Shown one piece after another: positions 33,301 to 43,551 of a stretch of DNA of 64,000 bases. Position numbers and translations under genes: made by a program. The notes beneath the pieces were generated by a model. That model saw nothing but the letters and a program-made list of their open reading frames with translations. It searched no databases and was not told the origin of the DNA. Positions within the stretch are counted from its first letter, which is position 1; each line of letters begins with the position of its first letter. The DNA comes from Raffaelea ambrosiae (Eukaryota; Ascomycota; Sordariomycetes; Ophiostomatales; Ophiostomataceae), in contig PCDI01000004.1 of the NCBI GenBank assembly GCA_002778195.1, positions 1,535,566 to 1,599,565 on the forward strand, written 5' to 3'.

Positions 33301-35876
33301 CACCACTCGTAGTCGCTCATCCTCTTTCTCTACTTGGATGGCGTGCCGCGCGAGTAGGGCAGGACGATGGCGACGTGTGATAGTGAGAATATCTTCTTGG
33401 CTTTGTAGCGTGGTAGACACCAACACCACCGGGCGGTATTTTTGGGGGGTTTTTTTTTTCTTTCTCTTTCTGCTGGGACAGGCAGGCGTGGGGAGTGAAA
33501 CCTCCTCGGCTTGCTGATAACAAGGGCGCGAGCGCGACTGTTGCGTCGTATTCTGGGGTTTTTTTTTTTTTTTTGCTTATTTTGTGTCTGCAGCTTGTCT
33601 GCAGCTTTTTCTGCAATCTGCCGATTCTGTTATCTGGGGACGCCACCGGCAATTATTATAGACAGTGTGGGCGTGGTTGCGAGCAAGACGACCCAAGTTG
33701 CCAAAGAAACAGTCCCAACGAGCACAAAAAAGATCAGTCCAAAAACGCAGTCCCAAACTCGGTCCAAACAGCCCCAACCCCCCTGTATAAACACCCTCGA
33801 AAGCTCAGAGAGCTCAGTCCGCAATAGACGGACGGGATCCTCGCGAGGCTGGTCGACACAGCCAACCCACTGGCTAAATGCAACCGTGTTCTTGCAAGCC
33901 CGAGACGCTTGGACAGAACAAGCAGGAAACAGATGCACGCAGATAATAGGGGGGGCAGCATGGGGGGCTCGTCGCAATCAGTGCCAGATGAGGTGAAGCT
34001 TGACGGACAGACAGCTCTCTGCCCCGAGCTTGTCACACACCCCGGACACGGGAGCAAAGGGAAACACACACGGCGGCAGGGCCTTGACGGGAGAGAGGGA
34101 GAGAGATAACGGGGGCAAAAGACAAGGAACGGGAAAGAAATATTAAGCCTGGTTGTTGTGTGTATGTGTGTGTGTGTGTGTGTAGGCGAGAGAAGCTGGG
34201 CCGATATAGCCTGGAGTCGAAATAAAATTGCAGTTGAGGGGGCCCAAAAAAGAGCCGCTGGGCGAGGAAGAGTTCGATGTCGTCATAGGGAAGGGGAGGA
34301 GAGGGCTCTGTTGTGCGCCTGGAAGGAGCGATGGGCTCTGTCCACTGCCGCTGTCAGAGGCGCTTGGCTGTGACTCCTCCCCAGAAAGGAAGCTGTGCCT
34401 GGTAGGACCAATGGGTCGTTCTGGATCGTTCTTTCCTCTTCGGGCTGGGCCCTGTGTCAGCCGTGGCCACGGTCGACCTGCCTTTCCTGGGCAGTGGACA
34501 TGGCATAATGGGGAAGGAGCCATGGGTTTTTCCTCGCCCGTAGTGACTTTCTGGTAGTGTGTTTTCGTGGGATTGTCTGTGTTACTACTATCATCGTACA
34601 AAGTATGTGACTACTTCCTCTGCTTCTCAGACCGTCAGCTGACCCCGTCCGACCCATGTCGGGTCCCCTGGTGAGAGAGAACGCCATGCCGGAGAATTCA
34701 TGCCGACACATCCTCATGGGCGAACAGCCCCCTTCTCTTCACACTGCCGTGCCACTGTGGCGGCTACGCGCCATTCATGCCGACCTCGAGATGACAAAAT
34801 ACGTCAGATGCTTTCCCTGCTCCCCACGCTCGTCCATATTACAGCCCGGCAGGACGCGAGCAGACGGTTACGATACCCTGCTTCTGGATGTCTGGCCCTG
34901 TTCAGCCGGATCTACTGTGCGTAGATGAGGGCCACGCACACACCCTCGTCCCTCCCAGGGACACGGTCACGGCAAGCGATGGACGGCATGCCCCGAAAGA
35001 TTGGGGAGGGGAGGACAAGTCCTGCAGAGTACCGCGTGTAGTCAATATGTGCTCAATTGTGGGAGGGGAGTGTGTGTGCATGTGCCTGTGCCTGTGCCTG
35101 CTGTGTATTGTACGATTTTTTTTTACCTCTTGTACCCCAGGGTCTTCTCATGTGCCGTCGATGAAACGGTACTGATGACAGCCGGGTGACCGTGGCCAGA
35201 GAAACTCGGGAGAGAGATGTCCTCACTGGCCTCCCCACCCCCCCACAGCCACGCTGCTTGCCTCATGTCATCTGGTCGCATCATCTCTTGCCTTGGCTCT
35301 GCTTGTGGATGGACCGGCTATCACGGCTTTGCCAGCCTGCAGCACAGGAAACATGCCGTGCGAGCCTGCCGTGCGAGCTCAGCCATGCCCGCGAACCATG
35401 GCTCGTCACGGCATCTTGCAAGTGCAACCACACTCGATGCCGTGCCAATGCTGTTGACTTCCGAGATGGGAGGTGTGCACCGTAGATTCATGCGCGCCCT
35501 GTGGATGTCAAGATGATTAGTCACAGTACACACCAGGTCACTGACTGGTTAGTGCCCAAGAGGCTCTGCAACACCTCCACTGAATCCCCCCCCACATTGG
35601 CCAGACTAGCCTCGCTATAGGTTGCCTCGTCGTCCCAACTTGGACGAAACCGTTGTACACCGTTAAGCTTCAAGAAATGGCATACAAGTCGGCAGACATA
35701 GTACAAGAATAAAAAGAAAGAAAAAGGGGGGGAAAAAAGATGTGTTCGTTTATTTCTCGCTTCTCCCTTTCTCTTTCTGGTTTCAGCATATCTTCTTTGA
35801 CTCTGTCTTTGTCTTGAAAACATACTACATATTACTAGTTATCTCCTTTGACGCCCTGAAATCTGAAACACCCATC

Positions 35877-36650
35877 ATGGCACTCGACTTGACCAAAATC
35901 AAGGGCCTCGTCTTCGACATCTACGCCACGCTGATCGACTGGGAGGCTGGCATCTCCGCCTCCCTGTACCGGCTGGCCGAGCGCCTGCCCGCATCCAATC
36001 CCCTCCATGCCAACACACCCGAGACGCGGCAGGCCCTGCTGCGCATGTATGCCGCCCACGAGAAGGACGTCGAGCGCGAGCACCCCACGCTCGCCTACCC
36101 GCTGATCCTGGAAGCGGTCTACAGCCGCGTCGCCGCCCAGCTCGGCCACGTGTCGTATAGCCGCGCAGAGCAGAGCGCCTTTGGGCGCAGCATCGGCGAC
36201 TGGCCCGCGTTCCCCGACACCGTGGCCGCCATGCAGGTGCTGGCCCGGCACTACAAGCTGTTTGTGCTGAGCAACGTCGACGACGCGTCGTTTGCCCGCA
36301 CGCGGGCAGGCCCGCTGCAGGGCGCCGTGCACTGGGACGGCATCTACACGGCCGAGCAGATCGGCACGTACAAGCCCGACCCGGCCAACTACCAATATGC
36401 CGTCGACCACGCGCGCGAGGACTTTGGCATCGCCCAGGAGGCGCTGGTCATGGTGGCCCAGAGCCTGGACATTGACCACGTGGCCTGCAAGAAGCTGGGC
36501 TTCCCGCCCGGCGTGTGGATCCAGCGCGGTGCCGGCGCCGGCATGGGGGGCAGCCGGGACGAGCTGGACGCCCAGGGCCTGCTGGACCTGGGCGCCGTGT
36601 ATCCTACGCTGGGTGCCTTTGCCGAGGCAGTCGAGAAGGCCTTCTCGTAG
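35877..36650 (+). CDS. HAD-superfamily hydrolase, haloacid dehalogenase type II-like
   Basis: A single exon of 257 aa. The start is ATG 35877 (MALDLTKIKGLVFDIYATL); the frame upstream is leader-like. HAD motif I is FDIYATLIDWE with nucleophile Asp14. Motif II is LSNVDD with Ser132-Asn133, and motif III is Lys166 in GTYKPDP. Motif IV is AQSLDIDHVACKKLG with Asp198/Asp200. The layout, with a helical cap between motifs I and II, matches L-2-haloacid dehalogenase-like proteins, which hydrolyse 2-haloalkanoic acids or act as related phosphatases. The usual Gly after the Tyr in motif I (DxYGT) is Ala here. Many fungal members have no proven substrate, so the dehalogenase label describes the family, not a demonstrated activity. 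There is no signal peptide. A G18 run directly follows the stop codon. Confidence 0.88.
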   Translation: MALDLTKIKGLVFDIYATLIDWEAGISASLYRLAERLPASNPLHANTPETRQALLRMYAAHEKDVEREHPTLAYPLILEAVYSRVAAQLGHVSYSRAEQSAFGRSIGDWPAFPDTVAAMQVLARHYKLFVLSNVDDASFARTRAGPLQGAVHWDGIYTAEQIGTYKPDPANYQYAVDHAREDFGIAQEALVMVAQSLDIDHVACKKLGFPPGVWIQRGAGAGMGGSRDELDAQGLLDLGAVYPTLGAFAEAVEKAFS

Positions 36651-36668
36651 GGGGGGGGGGGGGGGGGG
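36651..36668 (+). repeat. G18 homopolymer directly after the HAD stop codon
   Basis: Eighteen G begin at the base after TAG, in the 3' UTR of the sense strand. The run could form quadruplexes in RNA or stall polymerases. Confidence 0.85.
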
Positions 36669-39600
36669 CAGGAAAGGGTAAACAGGTTGCTTATACAAAG
36701 TCGATCAATCTCTAGTTCAACATGCATTGGGTAGTGAGCCAATCAATAGTGCCTGGACGCAGGACAATGTGGATGGGGAAAATATCAAAGTGAACACAAT
36801 AACTAAGCATCAAAAAAGAGAAGACAGGCATGTCAGACTCCACGGTGTGTGTGTGTGATGCATGCCACTCTCGGGGCCGTACGCTTTCGGTCTCATCCCC
36901 TTTTGGTCAAGACACCTGCAAGACACCTGCAAGCCACCTTTTTTTTTCTCCCTGACCCAAACCCGAAAGTCCCGTTCAAAGCTGCGCAAAAGCTGCGCAA
37001 GACTGGCTCCCTTCGGAACAGATCCCTCGGGGCAAATGGAGAGGGTGGTTCAAAGAGGGGGCCAGCGAAAAAAGGGAGGTGTGGTGGGAAAGCAGAAGAA
37101 GAAAAAGAAAGCAGAATGGCAAAAGAAGAGGTCCAAGCCCTGCAAGAAAAAAAAAACCGTTTGCGTTTCATCGTCGACAACCCTGGTTTAGCAGGGCTCG
37201 AGGGAGAGGGGGGGGCTCTCCAGGATGCAACTCTGGAATAAGGAAATCAACTTTTTTTGTGAAAAAAAAAACATTCATTCTCTCCTTCCAGAGGGCCTTT
37301 TCGACATACGTGTATCGTACCGCAAGATACGGCTCTGGGGAGGACAATACATCGGTTCCCCAACCGTCAGAGATCAACTGACGGTGGAATGCACACATCA
37401 GCAACAATCTGAAAAAAAAAGGAAACCGTCTCGCTGTGTGTGATCTGCGTTGGGCTGATTTTTTTTATTTTTTATTTTTGCCTGTCTCCTCCCTCGTTCT
37501 CTCCTTCTGTCCCAACACGAAAATCTCACAATTTCTTTTGCTTTCCCTTGCATGGCCTCCCACCCCATTTCCGAAGGCGTATTTTTTCCTTTCTTTCGTG
37601 TTTTGCTATGCAACAAGATCACACAGGGGTGGTAAGAAGGGGGGGGAGGAGGAGTGGGTGAGGTGTATGAAAGGGAGATCTCTGTTTTGTTGTCTCCTTT
37701 ATTCCTCGTCGTTCCTTCAAAGCTGTTTCGTTCTATTTTTTCTTTTTCTTTTTCTTTTCGTCCCCGTTCTGGTCCTTCCCGCTCCTTTTGAACGGCTCCT
37801 TGGGTTTTTTTTTTCCTATTTTGCTCCCTTCGTTGGCCTTTTTGTTTTTCTGAACGAGTGCTCTCCTCTGCCAAGAACAGGGGGGCCAGATACTATGTAG
37901 ACGGTATGTCGGTATCATCATGATCGTAGGACCCTCCAAGCTCGCTTAGCTTTTTAACCTCTGCGCATCAGTGTGTGCCACCGGCATCAACACGGACTAG
38001 CCTCTTTGCAATTAGACTTTTCTCGTGTGTGCGTGCATGTGTGTGCGTGCGTGCGTGCGTGTGCGTTTGTGTGTCCTGCTCTTTCTTCTGCTCTCCTCTG
38101 CTCTCCTCTGCTTTCCCCTCTCGTTTCTGCGTGCAGGAAGCTTCTTCCTGGTCCAAGGGGTATGCCGCGATCAAAGCAAAATTGCCTATTGGACGGGAAG
38201 AGGGAGAACAGCCCAGACCAGCCACAAGCCCCCCGACGGCTCCGCATCGGTCTGAGCTCCTTTTCTGTTTGTTTTACCAGGCACAACTGATTGAGTTGGA
38301 CAGGATCACTACGATCTTACAAAGGGTGCAATATGATGAAGCAATTGCACACCCAGATCAAAGCGCAGATACCCTTTAGCCCAGTTCCAAGGGACCACCC
38401 ACACACCCACACCCACATCCACACATGCTCCACGCTCGTACATACGTAATGTCGTAGTTGTATGCACCTTTATTATATGACAGACAAAACCGCGCTCGGT
38501 GTCTCTGTGGTACGGGCTGCGGGACGGGGGGCTGTTCATAATTTGCCTGCAAGAAGGAGAAAACGGTGAGCTCTACTGTGCATGTACGGTACTTTGCTTC
38601 GCGTCTTGGGAGCAGAAAACGGTATTATTGCGGCCTGGCTTTTAGATGATGGCTGGGGGAATTGGCAAAACAAATCCCCGTCAATGCTGCTCTCCTTTGT
38701 GTCTGAACACTTGCCGCCCCATGCGGAGAATATTCCTCTCTTCTTACCCACTTGCGCCCCTCTCTTTCTCCTGTCGCGAACCACTCTTTGGTCAACGGGG
38801 TGTCGTCATTTCTCTTATAGCAGACCTTGGTCAATATCAACGACACGGGGTTATGGGAGGGGAAAAGTGAAGGGGCTATAGAGGGAGCGATAGGGAGGGG
38901 AAAGTGCAGCGGGCAGGGAGTTTGAGAGTCCCTTAATTGCCTTTCTTTCTCTGCCCCGGGACCGGTGTATATACCTATATCTCGCATACTAATAATGTAA
39001 TACCCTTTCTTTGTGTTGTCTCTCGTTCGTTTCTTCAGACAGGGGGTTTCCAAAACCGGGAACTAGCACACGCGGGTCGTGCAAGATCGTCTGTCGAGCA
39101 ACGCAAGCACAACAGGGGCAGAGAGAGAAGGAGGCAGCGAAGGACGAGCAGGACAGACAGAAGCGAGTAGCCAGGACATCCCAAGGACGGGGGACAAAGA
39201 GGGGACAGAAGAAAACGGTCTCGGCTGTTTGGGGGAAGGACGAGTACACCCAGCCGGGCAGGATCTCCGACCACTCGATGCGAGATGAAAGAAAAGCCGA
39301 AAAAAAAAGAAAAAAAAGAAAAAAAAAGGGCGCGTGTGTGTATGCAGAGCAGTCAATGCACCACGCAGTGAGATGCACAAGCAGGGTTTTGAGAACCGAA
39401 GAAGCTTTGCTGGGGGGGGGAGGGGGAGTGTAAAATCTTGCTTCGTGTAGCATCACCAAAGAACACCCAACGTTTTTGAGGCACTAAGAGCAAATCAGAC
39501 ACATTCACGAGAGCGCAAAGGAATTGCCACGCTTTCCCGTGTCATGTCCAAGTTTTGTCATTCCATTACAGCATCCCCGGGAGACGTAACTAGAGCCCAG

Positions 39601-40016
39601 CACCTGAAAGAGGCAAAAGAAAGAGAAAAAAAGGAGAAAAAAAAAAGAACACAGCAAACAAACAAAGAACAACATACCGCAATGCAACCAAACCAGCCAA
39701 AACAAGCGAAACACACAGGGTTTCTATATATATATACACATCAGACAAGACACATCATGTTTGCATCCCCCTCCTCCACCCCTTCTTTTCCACATGCGCT
39801 CGCTTCCGCCTTGGTCTGGGGTCCCATCGTGAGATGAAACACGCCTGCCTCGTTTTGCAGACAAAGACAAGAGAGCCTTTTTTTCTGGTTCGCCGAAAAT
39901 CAGTCTCCCCCCCCCGTCTCAGAGTTGGGTAGAAGCGAACACAAGGTTCCAGGAGGCCCCAGAGAACTCCAGAACGCTCCCGTAGAACCAAGGCACGGCC
40001 ACAGAACCACCATCCC
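36651..40016. other. Convergent gene-poor interval
   Basis: About 3.4 kb between the HAD stop and the Ctf4 stop, far longer than two typical 3' UTRs. It contains A-, T- and purine-rich stretches, a GT/GC-rich tract at about 38022-38075, a TATATATA run near 39728 and many short frames without coding character. No gene was supported. Confidence 0.55.
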
Positions 40017-42812
40017 CTATAGCTCGTACTCGTCGTCGTCGTCGTCGTCGTCGTCCCCGCCCCCCCCCTCTCGCCCGGCCAGCCGCGCCTCTCCGAGCTC
40101 CCGGATCTTGTCCCCCAGCACCGTCCGCCCGTACCGCTCCGCCACCTTGCCCGCCGCCTCGGTCATCCGGCCGCTGCGGTCCCGCATCAGCCGCACCAGC
40201 TCCAGCGCCCGCATCCCCCGCTCCTCGCCCGCCCGGCACTCCAGCGCCAGCAGCTGCAGCAGCGTCTTGTCCGTCTCCAGCTCCAGCCGCGCCAGCGCCG
40301 CCCGCTGCGTGTACCGGTCGCCGCCGCCGCCGCCGCGGCTCCCGTCCCGCAACCGGTCCGACACCTGCGCCGCCTGCACGCCCTGCAGCACCAACGCCTG
40401 CTCGAGGCCGACGCTGGCATCCTCGTCCTCTTTGTTTTTGTCGTTTTCGCCGTTTTCGCCGTTTTCGCCGTTTTCGCCGTCGCCCCTCGTCACCCGCCCC
40501 AGCGGCACGGCCAGGGCAAACTCGGACAGCAGCGGCCGCGGAAAGTAGGGGTAGCGGTCGCCGCCCTTGAGGATGATGCAGTGGAACGCGCGCTCGGCGA
40601 CGGCGACGGGGAAATAGGTCTCGTTCTTGCGGCCGGACGCCAGCCGGGCCATCTGGCGCGTGTCCAGCAGCGGCACCCACGACGCGCGCGCCGGCCGGCG
40701 CCAGTGCAGCAGCGTCAGCAGCGTGCCGGTCGAGTCGTAGATGCAGGGGTCGCCCTCGTCGCTGAAGAAGACCGACTGCACGCTGGCGCCGCGCGGCAGC
40801 GCCACCGTGTCCTCGCTCTGGCAGGCCACGCCGCGCTGCACGTTCTCGATGGCGTACTGCAGCCGCGCCGACCCGTCCGGCAGCATGGGCCCGTTGCCCA
40901 GCGTCAGCACGTAGTCGCGCCAGCTCGCGCAGGTCACCACCGGCGTGCTCTTGGGCCGGTACACCCGGTACGGCACGCCAAACAGCGTGTACACCCGCAC
41001 GTAGTCCGCCGACGTCACCACCGTCACAAACGACGCGCTCAGCGACATCGCCACCACCGTCTCGCCCCGCGGCAGCGGCGTCCGCCAGTCCAGCCGCTGC
41101 GTCGTCCACGTCTCGTGCGGCCGGTAGAACACCATCGCCGGCGTGCTCTCCCCGCCGTCCGGCCCCCGCGGCGGGCACGAGAACAGCGTCCCGTGCTCAT
41201 TCAGACACGCCTTGTCGTACAGAAACGTGTCCGTAAAATGGAAGTCCCGCTGGAACTCCCGGTCGTAGAACTCCACCGTCACCGTGTGGTGCGCGTCCTG
41301 GTCCACCGTCCACACCACCCCCACCAGGTTCAGACACAGGTACTTGCGGTTGCCCCGCCACGGCGTCGACCCGGGCTGGAACGCCGCGTGGTATTGCGGC
41401 CGCCACAGTCCGCCGCCACCCGAGCCGGCAGCCGTGGCTCCTCGCTTGGCGGACCGCAGCGGCACGCCATAGGTCTCGCCGTCGTGGGGCCGCTTGCGGC
41501 CGCCGTTCACCCCCGCCCCCGCGTAGCCCGCACCATCGTCGTCCACCACGAACCCGTCGTCCTCCTCCTCGTCCCCCAGCAGGTCCTCGTCCAGGTCCAG
41601 GTCCTCGTCCAGCCCGCCGCCGCCACCGCCGCCGCCGCCGTCCACGCCGCTCATGAGGTCGTCGACGTCTTCGTCGTCGGCCGCGTCCAGGTCGAGGTAG
41701 CCGTTGCCGTGGCCGTCTGGCTTTCTGTGGTGGTTGTGGTTGTGGTGTGGCCGGTGGGCCACCACGCCGTTGGCCGACACCACCTCCGACAGCGGGTCGT
41801 GGATAAAGGGGCTCTTCTGCGTCGGCAGGCGCAGCAGCGTGGCGTACTGCGCGCCGATGAAGTCGGGGCAGATGTAGACCTCGCCCTCGCCGTTGGTGAA
41901 GGCGACCAGGTTGTTCGTCGGGTGCCAGGCAATGTCCTGCACGCCCGCGTAGTCGTGGCGGGCCACGACCGTCTGCGTCTTGGTCTCCCAGATCAGGATC
42001 TTGCCGTCCTGGCCCGCCGACGCGAGCAGCGCGCCGTTGGGCGACCACGCGAGCGCCGTGATCGTGCCCTCGTGGCCGCTGGCGAACACGCGCTGCTTCT
42101 CCCAGTCGCCCGCCGAGACCACCTGGATGTCGCGCGTCGGCGTGGGCACGGCAAAGGCCCGGCCGTCGGGGTGCCAGGCAATGCGCGCCGAGGCGTCGGC
42201 GTCCGTCTCGAGCATGCCGATGATGCCGTCGATCTTGCGGATGAGCGGCGGATCGCCCGAGCCCGCCTGGCGGTCGCGTGTTTCGTCGTGTTCTTCGTCT
42301 CCCGTCAGCGAGTATACGTAGATGATGCCGTCGGTGCAGGCGAGCGCCACCGTGCGCCCCTTGGGGTCGAACGCCACGTGCTTGGCCGGCTTGTTGTGGG
42401 CGCGCAGATGGCGCACCACGGTGTTGTCTTCGGTGCCGACGACGCGCACGCTCAGCTCGTCGCTGGCCACCGCGCACCAGCGGCCGTCGGGCGAGAGCGC
42501 CAGGTCGCGCACCGGCAGCGACGTGCGCAGCAGGAACCGCTCAAAGGTGTGGCTGTCGAGCATGTAGAGGCTGACCGTGCCGTCTTCCGAGCCGACGACA
42601 AAGAAGTCGTTCGTCGCCGCCACGCCCACGTTCTGCTCCTGGCAGTCGTCCACGTTGGTCGGCTCGCCGTCGAAGCCCGTCTGGTAGAGCCGGATGGTGT
42701 TGTTCGAGCCCACGGTCACGAGCTGCCGCCCGTTGGGTGTGTAGGCGCACCGCGTGCAGCCCAGCGTGTGAGCTGGCCGCGGCCGCGGGCGAGACGCCGT
42801 GCTGGCGGACAT
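40017..42812 (-). CDS. ctf4: Ctf4/Mcl1/SepB (AND-1) replisome hub, DNA polymerase alpha-binding protein
   Basis: A single exon of 931 aa from ATG 42812 (MSASTASRPRPRPAHTLG); the in-frame codon at 42842 is GTG. Residues about 10-360 form WD40 repeats, for example HTLGCTRCAYTPNGRQLVTVGSN, LALSPDGRWCAVASD and LAWSPNGALLASAGQDGKIL. A low-complexity linker follows, with a His-rich patch and the acidic block DEEEDDGFVVDDD. Next comes the second, SepB-type propeller (about 490-780: YLCLNLVGVVWTVDQD, YVRVYTLFGVPYRVY, VVTCASWRDYVLTLGNG, SVFFSDEGDPCIYDSTG). The C-terminal helical part is preceded by four GEN tripeptides and ends in an Asp run. Ctf4 trimers link the CMG helicase to DNA polymerase alpha-primase and to cohesion factors. 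The length is close to that of yeast Ctf4. An upstream MCB pair suggests G1/S control. Confidence 0.92.
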   Translation of the reverse strand: MSASTASRPRPRPAHTLGCTRCAYTPNGRQLVTVGSNNTIRLYQTGFDGEPTNVDDCQEQNVGVAATNDFFVVGSEDGTVSLYMLDSHTFERFLLRTSLPVRDLALSPDGRWCAVASDELSVRVVGTEDNTVVRHLRAHNKPAKHVAFDPKGRTVALACTDGIIYVYSLTGDEEHDETRDRQAGSGDPPLIRKIDGIIGMLETDADASARIAWHPDGRAFAVPTPTRDIQVVSAGDWEKQRVFASGHEGTITALAWSPNGALLASAGQDGKILIWETKTQTVVARHDYAGVQDIAWHPTNNLVAFTNGEGEVYICPDFIGAQYATLLRLPTQKSPFIHDPLSEVVSANGVVAHRPHHNHNHHRKPDGHGNGYLDLDAADDEDVDDLMSGVDGGGGGGGGGLDEDLDLDEDLLGDEEEDDGFVVDDDGAGYAGAGVNGGRKRPHDGETYGVPLRSAKRGATAAGSGGGGLWRPQYHAAFQPGSTPWRGNRKYLCLNLVGVVWTVDQDAHHTVTVEFYDREFQRDFHFTDTFLYDKACLNEHGTLFSCPPRGPDGGESTPAMVFYRPHETWTTQRLDWRTPLPRGETVVAMSLSASFVTVVTSADYVRVYTLFGVPYRVYRPKSTPVVTCASWRDYVLTLGNGPMLPDGSARLQYAIENVQRGVACQSEDTVALPRGASVQSVFFSDEGDPCIYDSTGTLLTLLHWRRPARASWVPLLDTRQMARLASGRKNETYFPVAVAERAFHCIILKGGDRYPYFPRPLLSEFALAVPLGRVTRGDGENGENGENGENDKNKEDEDASVGLEQALVLQGVQAAQVSDRLRDGSRGGGGGDRYTQRAALARLELETDKTLLQLLALECRAGEERGMRALELVRLMRDRSGRMTEAAGKVAERYGRTVLGDKIRELGEARLAGREGGGGDDDDDDDDEYEL
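40434..40480 (-). repeat. 9-bp in-frame tandem repeat in ctf4 coding GEN tripeptides
   Basis: CGTTTTCGC-type units on the plus strand, read as GGC GAA AAC on the minus strand. Four Gly-Glu-Asn units lie between the second propeller and the C-terminal helical part of Ctf4. Confidence 0.8.
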
Positions 42813-42838
42813 GTGTGTGGTGTGTCTGTGTCTGGAGG

Positions 42839-42940
42839 ACACAAAGGGCGTATAGGTGTGTCTGAAAAAGACACAAAGGGTGTATAGATGTGTCTGAAAG
42901 ACACAAAGGGTGTATAGATGTGTCTGAACGACACAAAAGG
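42839..42940 (-). repeat. 30-bp minisatellite in the ctf4 leader, about 3.4 copies
   Basis: Copies of ACACAAAGGGTGTATAGATG followed by TGTCTGAAAG, with one variant unit two bases longer. It starts about 27 bp upstream of the ctf4 ATG, so it is probably transcribed as 5' UTR. Confidence 0.85.
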
Positions 42941-43105
42941 GATTGCAGACACCCAGGCTGGTTTGGTATTCTCGGATCGGGTCGGTCGAGGGCTTGGTCG
43001 TCGTATGGCCTCTTCTCCAACTCCGTCGTCACGATGGTTTCCTCTCCAACGTTGTGTGTGGCAGCGATTCGACTGAGAAGGACGCGATTGGGCGTGGGGG
43101 GAAAG

Positions 43106-43121
43106 ACGCGTAGCGACGCGT
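43106..43121. promoter_or_regulatory. Paired MluI cell-cycle boxes (MCB, ACGCGT)
   Basis: ACGCGT occurs at 43106-43111 and again at 43116-43121, one helical turn apart, 294 bp upstream of ctf4. In yeasts MBF (Mbp1/Swi6, Cdc10 complexes) binds this hexamer and drives S-phase genes, a class that includes replication proteins. The functional link here is inference. Confidence 0.6.
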
Positions 43122-43551
43122 CGGGGCCACCAACTGCTTAATTGGATTGGATAATAGGGCCCAGCCAGCCGCCACTAATACAGCCAGACTCTGCCCGCCT
43201 GCGACCCCGCTAAAAAAAAAAGGAGGAGAAAACCGTTGCCACCCGGCAGCACCTGTCGGTCAGTCTCGGTGACTAAACAAACGGCCCTCGCTGAACGTCC
43301 CTCTTACTTGCGCAAGGCGACACAGGCGACACAGACACAGACGCCCTTCCCCGACAACAGGCAGCAGTATAGACAGGAAATGGATATATAACTGGACAAC
43401 GGTGTGAATCAGGCAGACACAAAAAAAGAAGGGACCGAGAGGGACTTGGCATATAAAAACGCACAGAAGTAACTACCCCTCCACTGGCCTGCTGCCTGGA
43501 TGCGAAATCAGAGAACGGCAGCATCTTGATATTGGCCACGCAGGACACATC

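Larger units (their letters stand above)
28700..35876. other. 7.2-kb gene-poor interval rich in minisatellites
   Basis: No protein-coding gene could be supported on either strand. The left part is the promoter and leader of the HSF-type gene, the right part the promoter of the HAD-like gene. It is unusually rich in short tandem repeats: 29133-29180, 29791-29836, a GT run at about 30419-30443, 31224-31274, 33184-33300, and further GT runs near 34160. Frames such as 30407-30937 and 33511-33996 only translate these repeats. Long upstream intervals like this often hold long leaders or noncoding transcripts in fungal regulators, but nothing here proves one. Confidence 0.55.
42813..43551. promoter_or_regulatory. 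Bidirectional promoter of ctf4 and the WD40 gene
   Basis: These 739 bp separate two divergent start codons. They contain a 30-bp minisatellite next to ctf4, two MluI cell-cycle boxes, a CTGCGACCCCGCTAAAA element near 43200 and a third near-match (ACGCGA at 43082). Confidence 0.65.

Noticed and set aside
33511..33996. 161-codon plus-strand frame
   Set aside because: It includes T-run translation (poly-Phe) and low-complexity sequence only.
40581..42887. 768-codon plus-strand frame antisense to ctf4
   Set aside because: A shadow of GC-rich coding sequence on the other strand; the translation is Arg/His/Val-rich without fold patterns.
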